Source of the DNA: a virus
Reading direction: 5' to 3' (one strand)
DNA length: 20,834 bases
IMG/VR virus record: IMGVR_UViG_3300032294_002320
Span: 1 to 20,834 of that record
Positions within the stretch are counted from its first letter, which is position 1. The number at the start of each line of letters is the position of its first letter. The notes beneath the pieces were generated by a model. That model worked only from the letters and a program-made list of their open reading frames with translations. It made no database searches and had not been told where the DNA came from. Below, piece by piece: positions 15,416-20,768 of this stretch. The translations under genes and the position numbers were made by a program.

Positions 15416-15721
15416 ATGGTTATAAGACATTGTACAGGGTGTGGAGAGCAAATCCACCCAAAACGTTTAGAAATTATGCCTAACACAACTCGTTGTGTTG
15501 CTTGTTCAACAGTACAGAAAAAAGGAGCAGTAACAATTATGAAAGGTGAAGGCGATCATACTTGGGTAGAAACAATTCATTTGGAACATGATGAATTTAA
15601 AAAGTACATGGAGGCAGAAAACAAACTACGTAAAAACAAAACCCCATTACTAGATACTCCAGAAATACAAACAGATCTTCCTTTTGGATTCAGTGAAACT
15701 AAATTAGAACCAGATGCCTAA
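15416..15721 (+). CDS. DksA/TraR-type zinc-finger protein (101 aa)
   Basis: The N-terminus carries the DksA/TraR C4 zinc finger: HCTGCGEQIHPKRLEIMP ... TTRCVACS, with C6, C9, C27 and C30. DksA and TraR bind RNA polymerase through its secondary channel by means of a coiled coil preceding the finger. Here the finger begins at residue 6, so the coiled coil is absent. A C-terminal stretch with a charged helix (HDEFKKYMEAENKLRKNK) follows. It may be a zinc-finger adaptor rather than a true polymerase-channel regulator. It overlaps the following HTH/HNH-like gene by 8 nt. Confidence 0.72.
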   Translation: MVIRHCTGCGEQIHPKRLEIMPNTTRCVACSTVQKKGAVTIMKGEGDHTWVETIHLEHDEFKKYMEAENKLRKNKTPLLDTPEIQTDLPFGFSETKLEPDA

Positions 15722-16355
15722 AGCAAAACCACTATCTAAAGAAATGATAGTGGCGGCAATGAATAAAACAAAGTCTAATAAAGCCGCCGCTCGTTACTTG
15801 AATGTATCCTACATTCACTTTAAAAAATGGGCTAAACTTTACCAAGATGCCGAAACCGGTCAAGCACTATTTGACAAACACAAAAACCAATCAGGTAAAG
15901 GTATACCTAAGTTTTTAAGTAACGGTAATCCAAGAAAAGATTTTGCATTACTAGATTTAATTGAAGGTAGAATTGACCCATCATCTTTTAATCCAGCTAA
16001 AATTAAGTATCGCTTAATTCAAGAGGGTTATTTACAAGAGGAATGTACCTCGTGTGGTTTTCATGAACGTAGAGTACTGGATTATAAGATGCCCTTAATA
16101 ATGAATTTTAAAGATGGTAACAAACAACATTACCGACTTGAAAACATTCAATTATTATGTTACAATTGTTATTATCTTCAAATTGGGGATTTATTTACAG
16201 GTAAACAACTTGAGGGTATGGAAGATCACGTATCTAAAAATGAATCACAAGTTGATTGGGAGGTAGATGATTATACTGCTCAACGATTAAAAGAATTAGG
16301 TTTATATGACTCAAAACCAGTGGATGATGGGTCTGAATTTATTTCTCGTTTTTAA
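15714..16355 (+). CDS. HTH plus degenerate HNH/zinc-finger protein (213 aa)
   Basis: The N-terminal half has a helix-turn-helix-like segment (SNKAAARYLNVSYIHFKKWA, 21-40). The middle has a zinc-linked HNH-like module: C111-x2-C114, then NFKDGNKQHYRLENIQLLCY (131-150), then C149-x2-C152. The RLENIQLLCxNC element is diagnostic of HNH endonucleases. However, the catalytic His of the first strand is replaced (M130-N131 in place of H-H/D-H) and the terminal His is Tyr (C152-YY). The nuclease is probably inactive and the module structural, making this a DNA-binding protein or regulator. The C-terminus is acidic. It is followed by a small gap and an AT-rich motif at 16353. Confidence 0.68.
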   Translation: MPKAKPLSKEMIVAAMNKTKSNKAAARYLNVSYIHFKKWAKLYQDAETGQALFDKHKNQSGKGIPKFLSNGNPRKDFALLDLIEGRIDPSSFNPAKIKYRLIQEGYLQEECTSCGFHERRVLDYKMPLIMNFKDGNKQHYRLENIQLLCYNCYYLQIGDLFTGKQLEGMEDHVSKNESQVDWEVDDYTAQRLKELGLYDSKPVDDGSEFISRF

Positions 16356-16365
16356 TATTTATAAT
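16353..16365 (+). other. TAATATTTATAAT, shared intergenic motif copy 1
   Basis: TAATATTTATAAT occurs here directly ahead of the ATG at 16367, and again at 19563-19575 ahead of the ATG at 19585. In both copies the first TAA is the stop codon of the preceding gene. It may be a transcription or mRNA-processing signal, but the base composition is so AT-rich that chance is possible. Confidence 0.3.
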
Positions 16366-16366
16366 C

Positions 16367-16552
16367 ATGGTTAAAAAAATACCATTGCTGAAAAAGGGTA
16401 AGCATAAAAAACACGATGCTATTGTTAACGACTTTGAAAATCAAAAAAACAAACAATTAGAAAAATTAGCAACAAAGAGTTTGGTAGAGCAAGAAAAGCT
16501 TAGTAAATTGAAGGAAAAGAACATCAAAACAGATTTTTTTAAATTATTTTAA
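16367..16552 (+). CDS. Small basic, coiled-coil-like protein (61 aa)
   Basis: This 61-residue protein is very rich in Lys (MVKKIPLLKKGKHKKHDAIV) with a central heptad-like helix (FENQKNKQLEKLATKSLVEQ, then EKLSKLKEK). It ends with the hydrophobic aromatic tail TDFFKLF. The family is unknown to me. The short hydrophobic C-terminus preceded by charged residues resembles the sliding-clamp-binding tails of T4 replication proteins in layout only. It lies 11 nt downstream of the degenerate-HNH gene and 2 nt ahead of the next gene. Confidence 0.62.
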   Translation: MVKKIPLLKKGKHKKHDAIVNDFENQKNKQLEKLATKSLVEQEKLSKLKEKNIKTDFFKLF

Positions 16553-16554
16553 CT

Positions 16555-16887
16555 ATGGTAGCAGAAATTACAGTAAACAATTCAGATGAATTTCAGGAAT
16601 TGGTAGATCAAAAGGACTTTAGAATATCTAAAGCAATTGTAGAAGGTATTTTAGACAATATTAATTCAAAGAAAAAATACGTTCACGTATTATCTGTTAC
16701 TTGTCTTGAAGACGATGAGGTATATGATATTACAGTTGAGCGTAGACACTTTGCTGAAACATTAGAGGAAAATTTACCTTATTACATTAGAGAAGAACAA
16801 TATGAGGATTGTCAGCGTATTGTAAGTACAATTAATGAGTTAAAAAATCCTACAGTTAAACGTAGAGGAAGACCAAAGAAATCTTAA
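16555..16887 (+). CDS. Acidic protein with AT-hook-like C-terminus (110 aa)
   Basis: The first 95 residues form an acidic mixed alpha/beta protein (AEITVNNSDEFQELVDQKDF ... RRHFAETLEENLPYYI). The last residues are TVKRRGRPKKS, a clear AT-hook core (RGRP flanked by Lys/Arg) of the kind that binds the minor groove of AT-rich DNA. The protein may therefore attach an acidic domain to phage or host DNA. It ends 6 nt before the promoter at 16894 and is the last gene of the long left-hand operon. A similar RRGRP occurs in the gene at 19134. Confidence 0.65.
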   Translation: MVAEITVNNSDEFQELVDQKDFRISKAIVEGILDNINSKKKYVHVLSVTCLEDDEVYDITVERRHFAETLEENLPYYIREEQYEDCQRIVSTINELKNPTVKRRGRPKKS

Positions 16888-16893
16888 TTTAAC

Positions 16894-16924
16894 TTGGCAA
16901 GTCAAAATCTTGTCATTATATTTA
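16894..16924 (+). promoter_or_regulatory. Promoter: TTGGC-N18-TATATTTA, Bacteroidota type
   Basis: TTG at 16894-16896 lies exactly 20 nt upstream of TATATTTA (16917-16924), matching the TTG / TAnnTTTG layout and spacing of Bacteroidota sigma-ABfA promoters. ACTTGGCAAGT (16892-16902) is a perfect odd palindrome around the -33 element and could be an operator. The downstream leader is A-rich, and the gene starts 18 nt past the box at 16942. Confidence 0.7.
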
Positions 16925-16941
16925 CAACAAAAATAAATGTT

Positions 16942-17259
16942 ATGAAAAATTTAATCACAGAAGAGTTCAAGACAAAGTTCAAAACAGCGTTTGCTCGTTT
17001 TATGAACATCACAATTGTAGCATCAACTTTGATTGCTGGTTTTGGATTGGGTTACTACTTTCAGGAATTGAAAATGAAACCACAAGCAGTAAACGAAACT
17101 ATCTTGAATAAAGAAGTTAGAATTGCTGTTGACTCAGAAAACAAACTAATAATTATGGACCGCAAAACAGGTCAATATATTATTTATAGTGATTCTGTAG
17201 GTAGTGCTATCTTTAAAATGTATGCAGCTAAAATTGCATCACCTGTATCAACTAAATAA
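16942..17259 (+). CDS. Single-pass membrane protein (105 aa)
   Basis: The open frame can be extended upstream to a TTG at 16894, but that codon is the promoter -33 element, so the ATG at 16942 is used, giving 105 residues. A basic, helical N-terminus (KNLITEEFKTKFKTAFARFM) precedes one membrane helix at about residues 21-40 (MNITIVASTLIAGFGLGYYF). About 65 residues follow that look periplasmic or soluble (EVRIAVDSENKLIIMDRKTG). The single N-terminal anchor could suggest a lysis or virion-assembly role, but this is not supported by a motif. It is followed, 1 nt overlapped, by a membrane-anchored lytic transglycosylase, and the two probably share the promoter at 16894. Confidence 0.7.
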   Translation: MKNLITEEFKTKFKTAFARFMNITIVASTLIAGFGLGYYFQELKMKPQAVNETILNKEVRIAVDSENKLIIMDRKTGQYIIYSDSVGSAIFKMYAAKIASPVSTK

Positions 17260-17795
17260 TGAAAACTATGTTTGCTAAATTAAGAAATTGGTATTTTATT
17301 ATCATCTTAGGAATTATTACTTTAATGTATTTTAATATTAATAGAAAGATTGATGAATTCGAAGACCGTTTAGATTTAGCAACAGGAACTATCTCACTCC
17401 AGATGTACGAGTCAATTGAACACTGGAGTGATAGTTTCAACATTCCTAAACACATTGCCTATAACGTAGCTTATCTTGAAACACGTTATAGAGGACCATT
17501 TGATTTTGATTATAATCCATACCAGAAATCATATGCTGGTGCTGTTGGTCCAATGCAAATTATTACTAGATGGGCTAGACCATATGTTAGAAAACGTTTG
17601 AGTGAAAAAGAATTAAAAACTAATATTGATTTGAACGTTAAAATTAGTATGCAAATGCTTCGTAAATGGCATTCAATTCACAGAGACTGGACATTGGCTT
17701 GTGGTGCATATAATTCAGGTAGTCCAATTAGAAATGATTATGCTGTTTATGCAACTAGCAATAAAGATTATAAAAGTAAATGGGAGAGACTTTAA
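17259..17795 (+). CDS. Membrane-anchored SLT-type lytic transglycosylase
   Basis: This 178-residue protein has an N-terminal membrane helix (WYFIIILGIITLMYFNI, about 11-27) after a basic start, so the enzyme domain should lie outside the cytoplasmic membrane. The SLT (GH23) signature set is present: catalytic Glu in YLETRY (E74), AGAVGPMQI (93-101) and ACGAYNSGS (147-155). SLT enzymes cleave the peptidoglycan glycan backbone, forming 1,6-anhydro ends. In phages such anchored forms serve lysis or local wall opening during DNA entry. It is downstream of the single-pass membrane protein gene, in the same promoter unit. A second in-frame Met (residue 4) is an alternative start. Confidence 0.85.
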   Translation: MKTMFAKLRNWYFIIILGIITLMYFNINRKIDEFEDRLDLATGTISLQMYESIEHWSDSFNIPKHIAYNVAYLETRYRGPFDFDYNPYQKSYAGAVGPMQIITRWARPYVRKRLSEKELKTNIDLNVKISMQMLRKWHSIHRDWTLACGAYNSGSPIRNDYAVYATSNKDYKSKWERL

Positions 17796-17802
17796 ACATA
17801 AA

Positions 17803-17824
17803 GCCATGTATGTATTGGCATGGC
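17803..17824 (+). repeat. Inverted repeat GCCATG/CATGGC over a start codon
   Basis: GCCATG at 17803-17808 and CATGGC at 17819-17824 can form a 6-bp stem with a 10-nt loop. The right arm contains the start ATG (17820-17822) of the small gene that follows, so pairing in the mRNA could mask initiation. A 6-bp stem can also occur by chance. Confidence 0.35.
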
Positions 17825-17975
17825 AGCAGCAAAATCTAAAAAAACATCAATAAGCGCTTCATCGCTTTACAAAGAAAAACCTAAGAAAACTCGTAAAGGT
17901 ATTCACGCAAAGACTAAAATGTCTAAAAATAAGGGCTCTAAAAACTATGTTAAAGTATCAGTAGGTCAAGGTTAA
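17820..17975 (+). CDS. Small basic conserved phage protein (51 aa)
   Basis: This 51-residue frame starts at ATG 17820 and ends at TAA 17975. The protein is strongly basic. It has the pattern KKTRKGIHAKTKMSKNKGSK then NYVKVSVGQG, which resembles small conserved phage proteins with a K-G-x-H-A-K...S-K-N-Y...G-Q-G motif that I recall from other tailed phages. No enzyme motif is present. Such a composition suggests RNA or DNA binding, or a virion minor component. An inverted repeat covers its start codon. Confidence 0.6.
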   Translation: MAAAKSKKTSISASSLYKEKPKKTRKGIHAKTKMSKNKGSKNYVKVSVGQG

Positions 17976-17976
17976 A

Positions 17977-18084
17977 ATGTCAAACACATCCCGTTACACT
18001 AGAAGTAGAAAACAAGCAAAAAAATTCAATAAACGAATTCAAGAAAATAATAAAGTTTTAAATAAATCAAAAAGTAATGAGTAA
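17977..18084 (+). CDS. Very small basic protein (35 aa)
   Basis: ATG at 17977 opens a 35-residue frame ending at TAA 18084, rich in Lys, Arg, Asn and Ser (MSNTSRYTRSRKQAKKFNKR). It begins 1 nt after the previous stop, and its last eight bases contain the start of the next gene (ATGAGTAA). That packing supports a real gene. No family is recognised. The basic tail could bind nucleic acid. Confidence 0.5.
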   Translation: MSNTSRYTRSRKQAKKFNKRIQENNKVLNKSKSNE

Positions 18085-18199
18085 AACAAGCAACAACCAA
18101 AAGTTAGCAGTTCTGAAAATCTGGTTAGAAGAACAAAAACGCAAAGGAAAAATCAAAAAACAACCTACTTGGTTAAAGGAAATATTGGATGAAAATTAA
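18077..18199 (+). CDS. Very small basic protein (40 aa)
   Basis: ATG at 18077 opens a 40-residue frame ending at TAA 18199. It overlaps the previous gene by 8 nt and the next by 11 nt. The protein is a probable helix (QKLAVLKIWLEEQKRKGK) followed by TWLKEILDEN. It may be a small adaptor or host-takeover peptide. There is no recognisable motif, and the assignment as a gene depends on the overlaps and composition. Confidence 0.5.
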   Translation: MSKTSNNQKLAVLKIWLEEQKRKGKIKKQPTWLKEILDEN

Positions 18200-18380
18200 T
18201 GGAGGTGCTATCGAGTTTTTTCAAAGCATACCTGATGATTTATTAGCTGAAATAGCACTTCATGACAGGGAAGCTTTGGTAAGATTATGTGTAGCACTTT
18301 CTCTAGATATCCAACTTATGTATGAGGAAGCCGAGCGAATGAAAAAATCAAAGAAAAAGAAAAAAAGCTTGGCTTCCTAA
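18189..18380 (+). CDS. Small helical protein with Lys-rich tail (63 aa)
   Basis: The 63-residue protein starts MKINGGAIEFFQSIPDDLLA and is largely helical and acidic until a Lys/Ser tail (RMKKSKKKKKSLAS). No domain is recognised. Its 3' end holds the left and right arms of a 12-bp inverted repeat (18325-18378) that abuts the next promoter. The overlap with the previous gene (11 nt) suggests co-translation. Confidence 0.6.
   Translation: MKINGGAIEFFQSIPDDLLAEIALHDREALVRLCVALSLDIQLMYEEAERMKKSKKKKKSLAS
18325..18378 (+). repeat. 12-bp inverted repeat with 30-nt A-rich loop, overlapping a promoter
   Basis: AGGAAGCCGAGC (18325-18336) pairs with GCTTGGCTTCCT (18367-18378), all 12 positions pairing if one G-U is allowed. 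The loop is A-rich. No U-run follows, so it is not a classical terminator. The right arm includes the TTGGC -33 element of the promoter at 18369, so DNA- or RNA-level hairpin formation could affect that promoter or the end of the upstream transcript. Confidence 0.5.
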
Positions 18381-18399
18381 ATTCCTGTTCGTATATTCA
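18369..18399 (+). promoter_or_regulatory. Promoter: TTGGC-N18-TATATTCA
   Basis: TTG (18369-18371) is 20 nt upstream of TATATTCA (18392-18399), preceded by TTCG. The same arrangement (TTGGC ... TTCGTATATTCA) appears at 19084-19114 and, with GTG for TTG, at 20780-20810. The gene start ATG 18416 follows an AATAAAGGTT leader. Confidence 0.72.
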
Positions 18400-18415
18400 T
18401 GTCATAATAAAGGTT

Positions 18416-18877
18416 ATGGCATTACACAGAATAATTGAAACACACAAAGTAAACATCTTAGGTCAAGAGATTACTTACACTAATAAGTTCCTTAAGTACT
18501 CTAAAAGCACATCTTATGGTTTCAAACCATCTAAGAGTTTAACTAGTCAAGGTGTTTATGTATTCAAATATACTTACGAACATCATTCCTTACCACCAAC
18601 ATTAGTTGTCCTCTCAGGTCAAAAGTACATTGTACCTACTTGGCAAAAAGTTCATTCTGAAACTACATTAGCTGATATTGAGTGGATTAAACCAGTTAAA
18701 CCAGTTGAAGTACCAGTTGAAAAGAATGTTTGGAAATTTGAATCATCAAGCGATCCAGGACATTTTTATACTGTTAAACAATCAGGTTTAAAACTGAGCT
18801 GTAACTGTCCCGGAGTTTGGAGATCTAAAGAACGTAAATGTAAACACATTAAACAAGTAGAAAATGATAACAAATAA
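18416..18877 (+). CDS. SWIM-type zinc-finger protein (153 aa)
   Basis: The 153-residue protein has a beta-rich N-terminal domain (VNILGQEITYTNKFLKYSKS; VYVFKYTYEHHSLPPTLVVL) and a short Pro/Val linker (KPVKPVEVPVEK, 92-103). Its C-terminal module ends SCNCPGVWRSKERKCKHIKQ, with C129-x-C131, C142-x-H144, the CxC...CxH zinc-binding pattern of SWIM fingers. These bind DNA or proteins in bacterial helicases, MuDR transposases and kinases. Here it is an isolated finger without a nuclease or ATPase domain, so an adaptor or regulatory role is likely. It has its own promoter and an AAAGGTT leader before the ATG. Confidence 0.72.
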   Translation: MALHRIIETHKVNILGQEITYTNKFLKYSKSTSYGFKPSKSLTSQGVYVFKYTYEHHSLPPTLVVLSGQKYIVPTWQKVHSETTLADIEWIKPVKPVEVPVEKNVWKFESSSDPGHFYTVKQSGLKLSCNCPGVWRSKERKCKHIKQVENDNK

Positions 18878-19082
18878 ACGTCCTAAAAAAACTAAAATCG
18901 AAATCGATTTAATGGGTCCTGAGGGAAATGCTTTTGCTCTATTAGGTATTGCTAAGGATCTATGTCACAAAACAGGTATTGAATGGGAACCTGTTAAAAA
19001 TGAAATGACAAGTGGTAATTATGAGAATCTAATTAATGTTTTGGATAGACATTTTGGTGATATAATAGTCATGTACCGGTAA
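18864..19082 (+). CDS. Conserved-looking small phage protein of unknown function (72 aa)
   Basis: Starting 14 nt inside the previous gene, this 72-residue frame begins MITNKRPKKTKIEIDLMGPE, continues with a helical segment (GNAFALLGIAKDLCHKTGIE) and ends YENLINVLDRHFGDIIVMYR. The IEIDLMGPEGNAFALLGIA pattern resembles small phage proteins of unknown function that I recall from T4-like phages. No catalytic motif is visible. It is co-transcribed with the SWIM protein. Confidence 0.62.
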   Translation: MITNKRPKKTKIEIDLMGPEGNAFALLGIAKDLCHKTGIEWEPVKNEMTSGNYENLINVLDRHFGDIIVMYR

Positions 19083-19083
19083 T

Positions 19084-19114
19084 TTGGCCTTTTGAAGGAT
19101 TGTTCGTATATTCA
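19084..19114 (+). promoter_or_regulatory. Promoter: TTGGC-N18-TATATTCA
   Basis: TTG at 19084-19086 lies 20 nt before TATATTCA (19107-19114), with TTCG directly preceding it, identical in layout to the promoter at 18369. A short dyad (CCTT-TTG-AAGG, 19088-19098) lies between the boxes. The boxes sit inside the first codons of a longer open frame, so the true start of the downstream gene is later (19134). Confidence 0.72.
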
Positions 19115-19133
19115 CGGTATGGAAGTAAAGGTT

Positions 19134-19565
19134 ATGGAAAAAACAGAACGTAGAGGTAGGCCTGCTGAAGCACCTGCAGTAGTGTTAGACAAGTTTGAAA
19201 GAACATTTTATGAGTTTGCTAATGAACAGTATCAAAAAGAAGGTAGTAAAACTACTTGGTTCTATGATAAAAGCAAATTTTCAAACGGTCCTTACAAAGT
19301 AGAAGTAACTTATCCTAAAGGTTACAAACACGAGAAGGTTAAAGCAGAAAAAGGCAAAGCATATAATGGTCAACCTGTAGTAATGGTGTTCAAGACATCA
19401 GAACGTTCAAATGCCAAAACTAAAATAAAAGTATGGAATAATGAAAATATTGATTACATCATTTCAGCTCCCACACTACCAGGTGTTCCTGATAATGCTA
19501 TTATTTTAGATGTAGCCGTAGGTGAAAGTTATATTGATTCTTTTAAATCTAAGTATTCTTTGTAA
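19134..19565 (+). CDS. AT-hook-like N-terminus, unknown phage protein (143 aa)
   Basis: The open frame runs upstream to a TTG at 19092, but that region holds a promoter. The ATG at 19134 follows AAAGGTT, the same leader as the gene at 18416, so it is preferred over an ATG at 19119 that would be nearly leaderless. The N-terminus is MEKTERRGRPAEAPAVVLDK, an AT-hook-like RRGRP. The body contains a beta-rich domain (VEVTYPKGYKHEKVK; YNGQPVVMVFKTSER; NIDYIISAPTLPGVPDNAII). The family is unknown. The composition would fit a structural or DNA-associated protein. The RGRP motif is shared with the 16555 protein. Confidence 0.65.
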   Translation: MEKTERRGRPAEAPAVVLDKFERTFYEFANEQYQKEGSKTTWFYDKSKFSNGPYKVEVTYPKGYKHEKVKAEKGKAYNGQPVVMVFKTSERSNAKTKIKVWNNENIDYIISAPTLPGVPDNAIILDVAVGESYIDSFKSKYSL

Positions 19566-19575
19566 TATTTATAAT
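19563..19575 (+). other. TAATATTTATAAT, shared intergenic motif copy 2
   Basis: This is an identical 13-mer to that at 16353-16365, beginning at the stop codon of the preceding gene and 9 nt ahead of the ATG at 19585. See the first copy for caveats. Confidence 0.3.
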
Positions 19576-19584
19576 ATATAAATT

Positions 19585-20067
19585 ATGGCAACTAGAGGAC
19601 AAATCGCTTATTTAGCAAACCCAAACACAATATTCTCAATTTACAACCATTATGATTCTTACCCAGAACATTTGGGTACAGCATTAACTTCTCACTTTAA
19701 TTCAGACAGTGATGCAGAAGATGTAGTAATGAATGGTGGTGACATTAGATTCATTGATGATGATGGAACAGTAGATCGTTTTGATAAAGGTGGAGCTAAG
19801 CAAATCAAAGGTAAAGAACCAGAAGATTTATTTAACTATTTATATGGCCATTCAGATGGTTCTGGAGCAGATTATGTTTATGTTTGGTTAGAAGATAAAT
19901 GGATTACTCTTCCCATGAATAAAGGTAGAGAATATTTTGTAGGTACTTTGCTTGACTCAATCAGAAAATCAGAACCAGCTATGGAAGCTAAAGACGAAAT
20001 GAGTGAAGAAGAATTAAACGAAATATTCGTTCGCCAAATGAAATATAAAGCAGGTATTATAAAATAA
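19585..20067 (+). CDS. Conserved phage/bacterial protein of unknown function (160 aa)
   Basis: The start MATRGQIAYLANPNTIFSIY followed by NHYDSYPEHLG (about 21-31) matches a pattern I know from a family of uncharacterised bacterial and phage proteins (xxxIYxHxDGYPEHxG). The family here has S for G in the Y-D-(G/S)-Y-P-E-H motif. The C-terminal half is acidic (DGSGADYVYVWLEDKWITLP) with a helical, Glu-rich region (MSEEELNEIFVRQ). No membrane segment is visible. The function is unknown. It shares the TAATATTTATAAT motif upstream with the gene at 16367. Confidence 0.65.
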   Translation: MATRGQIAYLANPNTIFSIYNHYDSYPEHLGTALTSHFNSDSDAEDVVMNGGDIRFIDDDGTVDRFDKGGAKQIKGKEPEDLFNYLYGHSDGSGADYVYVWLEDKWITLPMNKGREYFVGTLLDSIRKSEPAMEAKDEMSEEELNEIFVRQMKYKAGIIK

Positions 20068-20072
20068 ATAAA

Positions 20073-20750
20073 ATGAAAAAAGCAGATAATTTTGACGCAA
20101 AACAATGGTTGGTTGAAAATAAAATTACTTTTCAATCTCGTTTAAATGAAGAAGAAGGATCAGGAATACCTTCAGATGGAATGCATAACGTAATGTTATC
20201 TTACATCAGACCGGATGCTAGAGATACATACCCAAAAGATTATAATAAATACTTTATATTTTTAAGAGCCCAAGCCAAACCAATGTCAGGTCCTAATAAA
20301 CCACAAATTTGGATGAGATTTTTAAAAGATTTAGTAAAGAATAAAGTAGTTTCAATGAATGATTTGATTGATTTTTCTGAAAAAGGATATAATAGTGGTG
20401 GACCTGATCTTGAAGGACTAGCAACTTATTTATTTAAACAAGGCACTCCTGATATTGTACAAAAAATAGATAACTTGTCTAAATCTAAATTAAATGAAAA
20501 TGAAGATTTAACATCACAAATAGCAGCATTACCCGATTTCGAAACATCCCCAGACACAGAAGAAGCTACATTAATAGTTGGTAACTATGCTGTTGTTCAC
20601 TATGATCAAACCGAAGAAGGAGGTGAAGACATGTATGTAGTATGGGACAATACTAGAAACCAAGACGAAATAGGTTCATATGATGATGAACCCGAATTCG
20701 AATCAGAAGATCCAGCTGAAGTAGCTGCTTTTTTGAAATCAAACTCATAA
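20073..20750 (+). CDS. Acidic protein with LVENKxT/LNE motif (225 aa)
   Basis: The N-terminus, FDAKQWLVENKITFQSRLNE (8-27), is a short helical motif I recall at the start of many structural or prohead-associated proteins in marine T4-like phages. A related element recurs internally (SKSKLNENEDLTSQIAALPD). The C-terminal 80 residues are strongly acidic (DTEEATLIVGNYAVV; YDQTEEGGEDMYVVW; DDEPEFESEDPAEV). No enzyme motif is present. The recollection would suggest a virion or assembly role, but this is tentative. It is followed by a palindrome and a terminator-like hairpin. Confidence 0.55.
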   Translation: MKKADNFDAKQWLVENKITFQSRLNEEEGSGIPSDGMHNVMLSYIRPDARDTYPKDYNKYFIFLRAQAKPMSGPNKPQIWMRFLKDLVKNKVVSMNDLIDFSEKGYNSGGPDLEGLATYLFKQGTPDIVQKIDNLSKSKLNENEDLTSQIAALPDFETSPDTEEATLIVGNYAVVHYDQTEEGGEDMYVVWDNTRNQDEIGSYDDEPEFESEDPAEVAAFLKSNS

Positions 20751-20768
20751 TTTAGAATAATTCTAAAT
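20750..20768. repeat. Perfect palindrome ATTTAGAATAATTCTAAAT
   Basis: Nineteen bases centred on A20759 read the same on both strands except the centre. The palindrome begins at the last base of the preceding gene's stop codon and sits ahead of the terminator-like hairpin. It could be an operator for a dimeric regulator, or an additional mRNA hairpin. Confidence 0.5.

Noticed and set aside
15272-15457. Minus-strand frame, 61 codons
   Set aside because: It overlaps two well-packed + strand genes. No signals.
15714-16355. Homing endonuclease of the HNH type
   Set aside because: The catalytic His residues are absent, and the gene is integrated in the operon with normal overlaps.
16353-16365. 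T4-type late promoter TATAAATA on the minus strand (complement of TATTTATA)
   Set aside because: There are no leftward genes nearby, and the sequence is expected by chance in such AT-rich DNA.
17252-17455. Minus-strand frame, 67 codons
   Set aside because: It is opposite the transglycosylase N-terminus. Its hydrophobicity merely reflects the complementary membrane-helix codons.
19878-20135. Minus-strand frame, 85 codons
   Set aside because: It spans the boundary of two + strand genes, with no start signals or domain.
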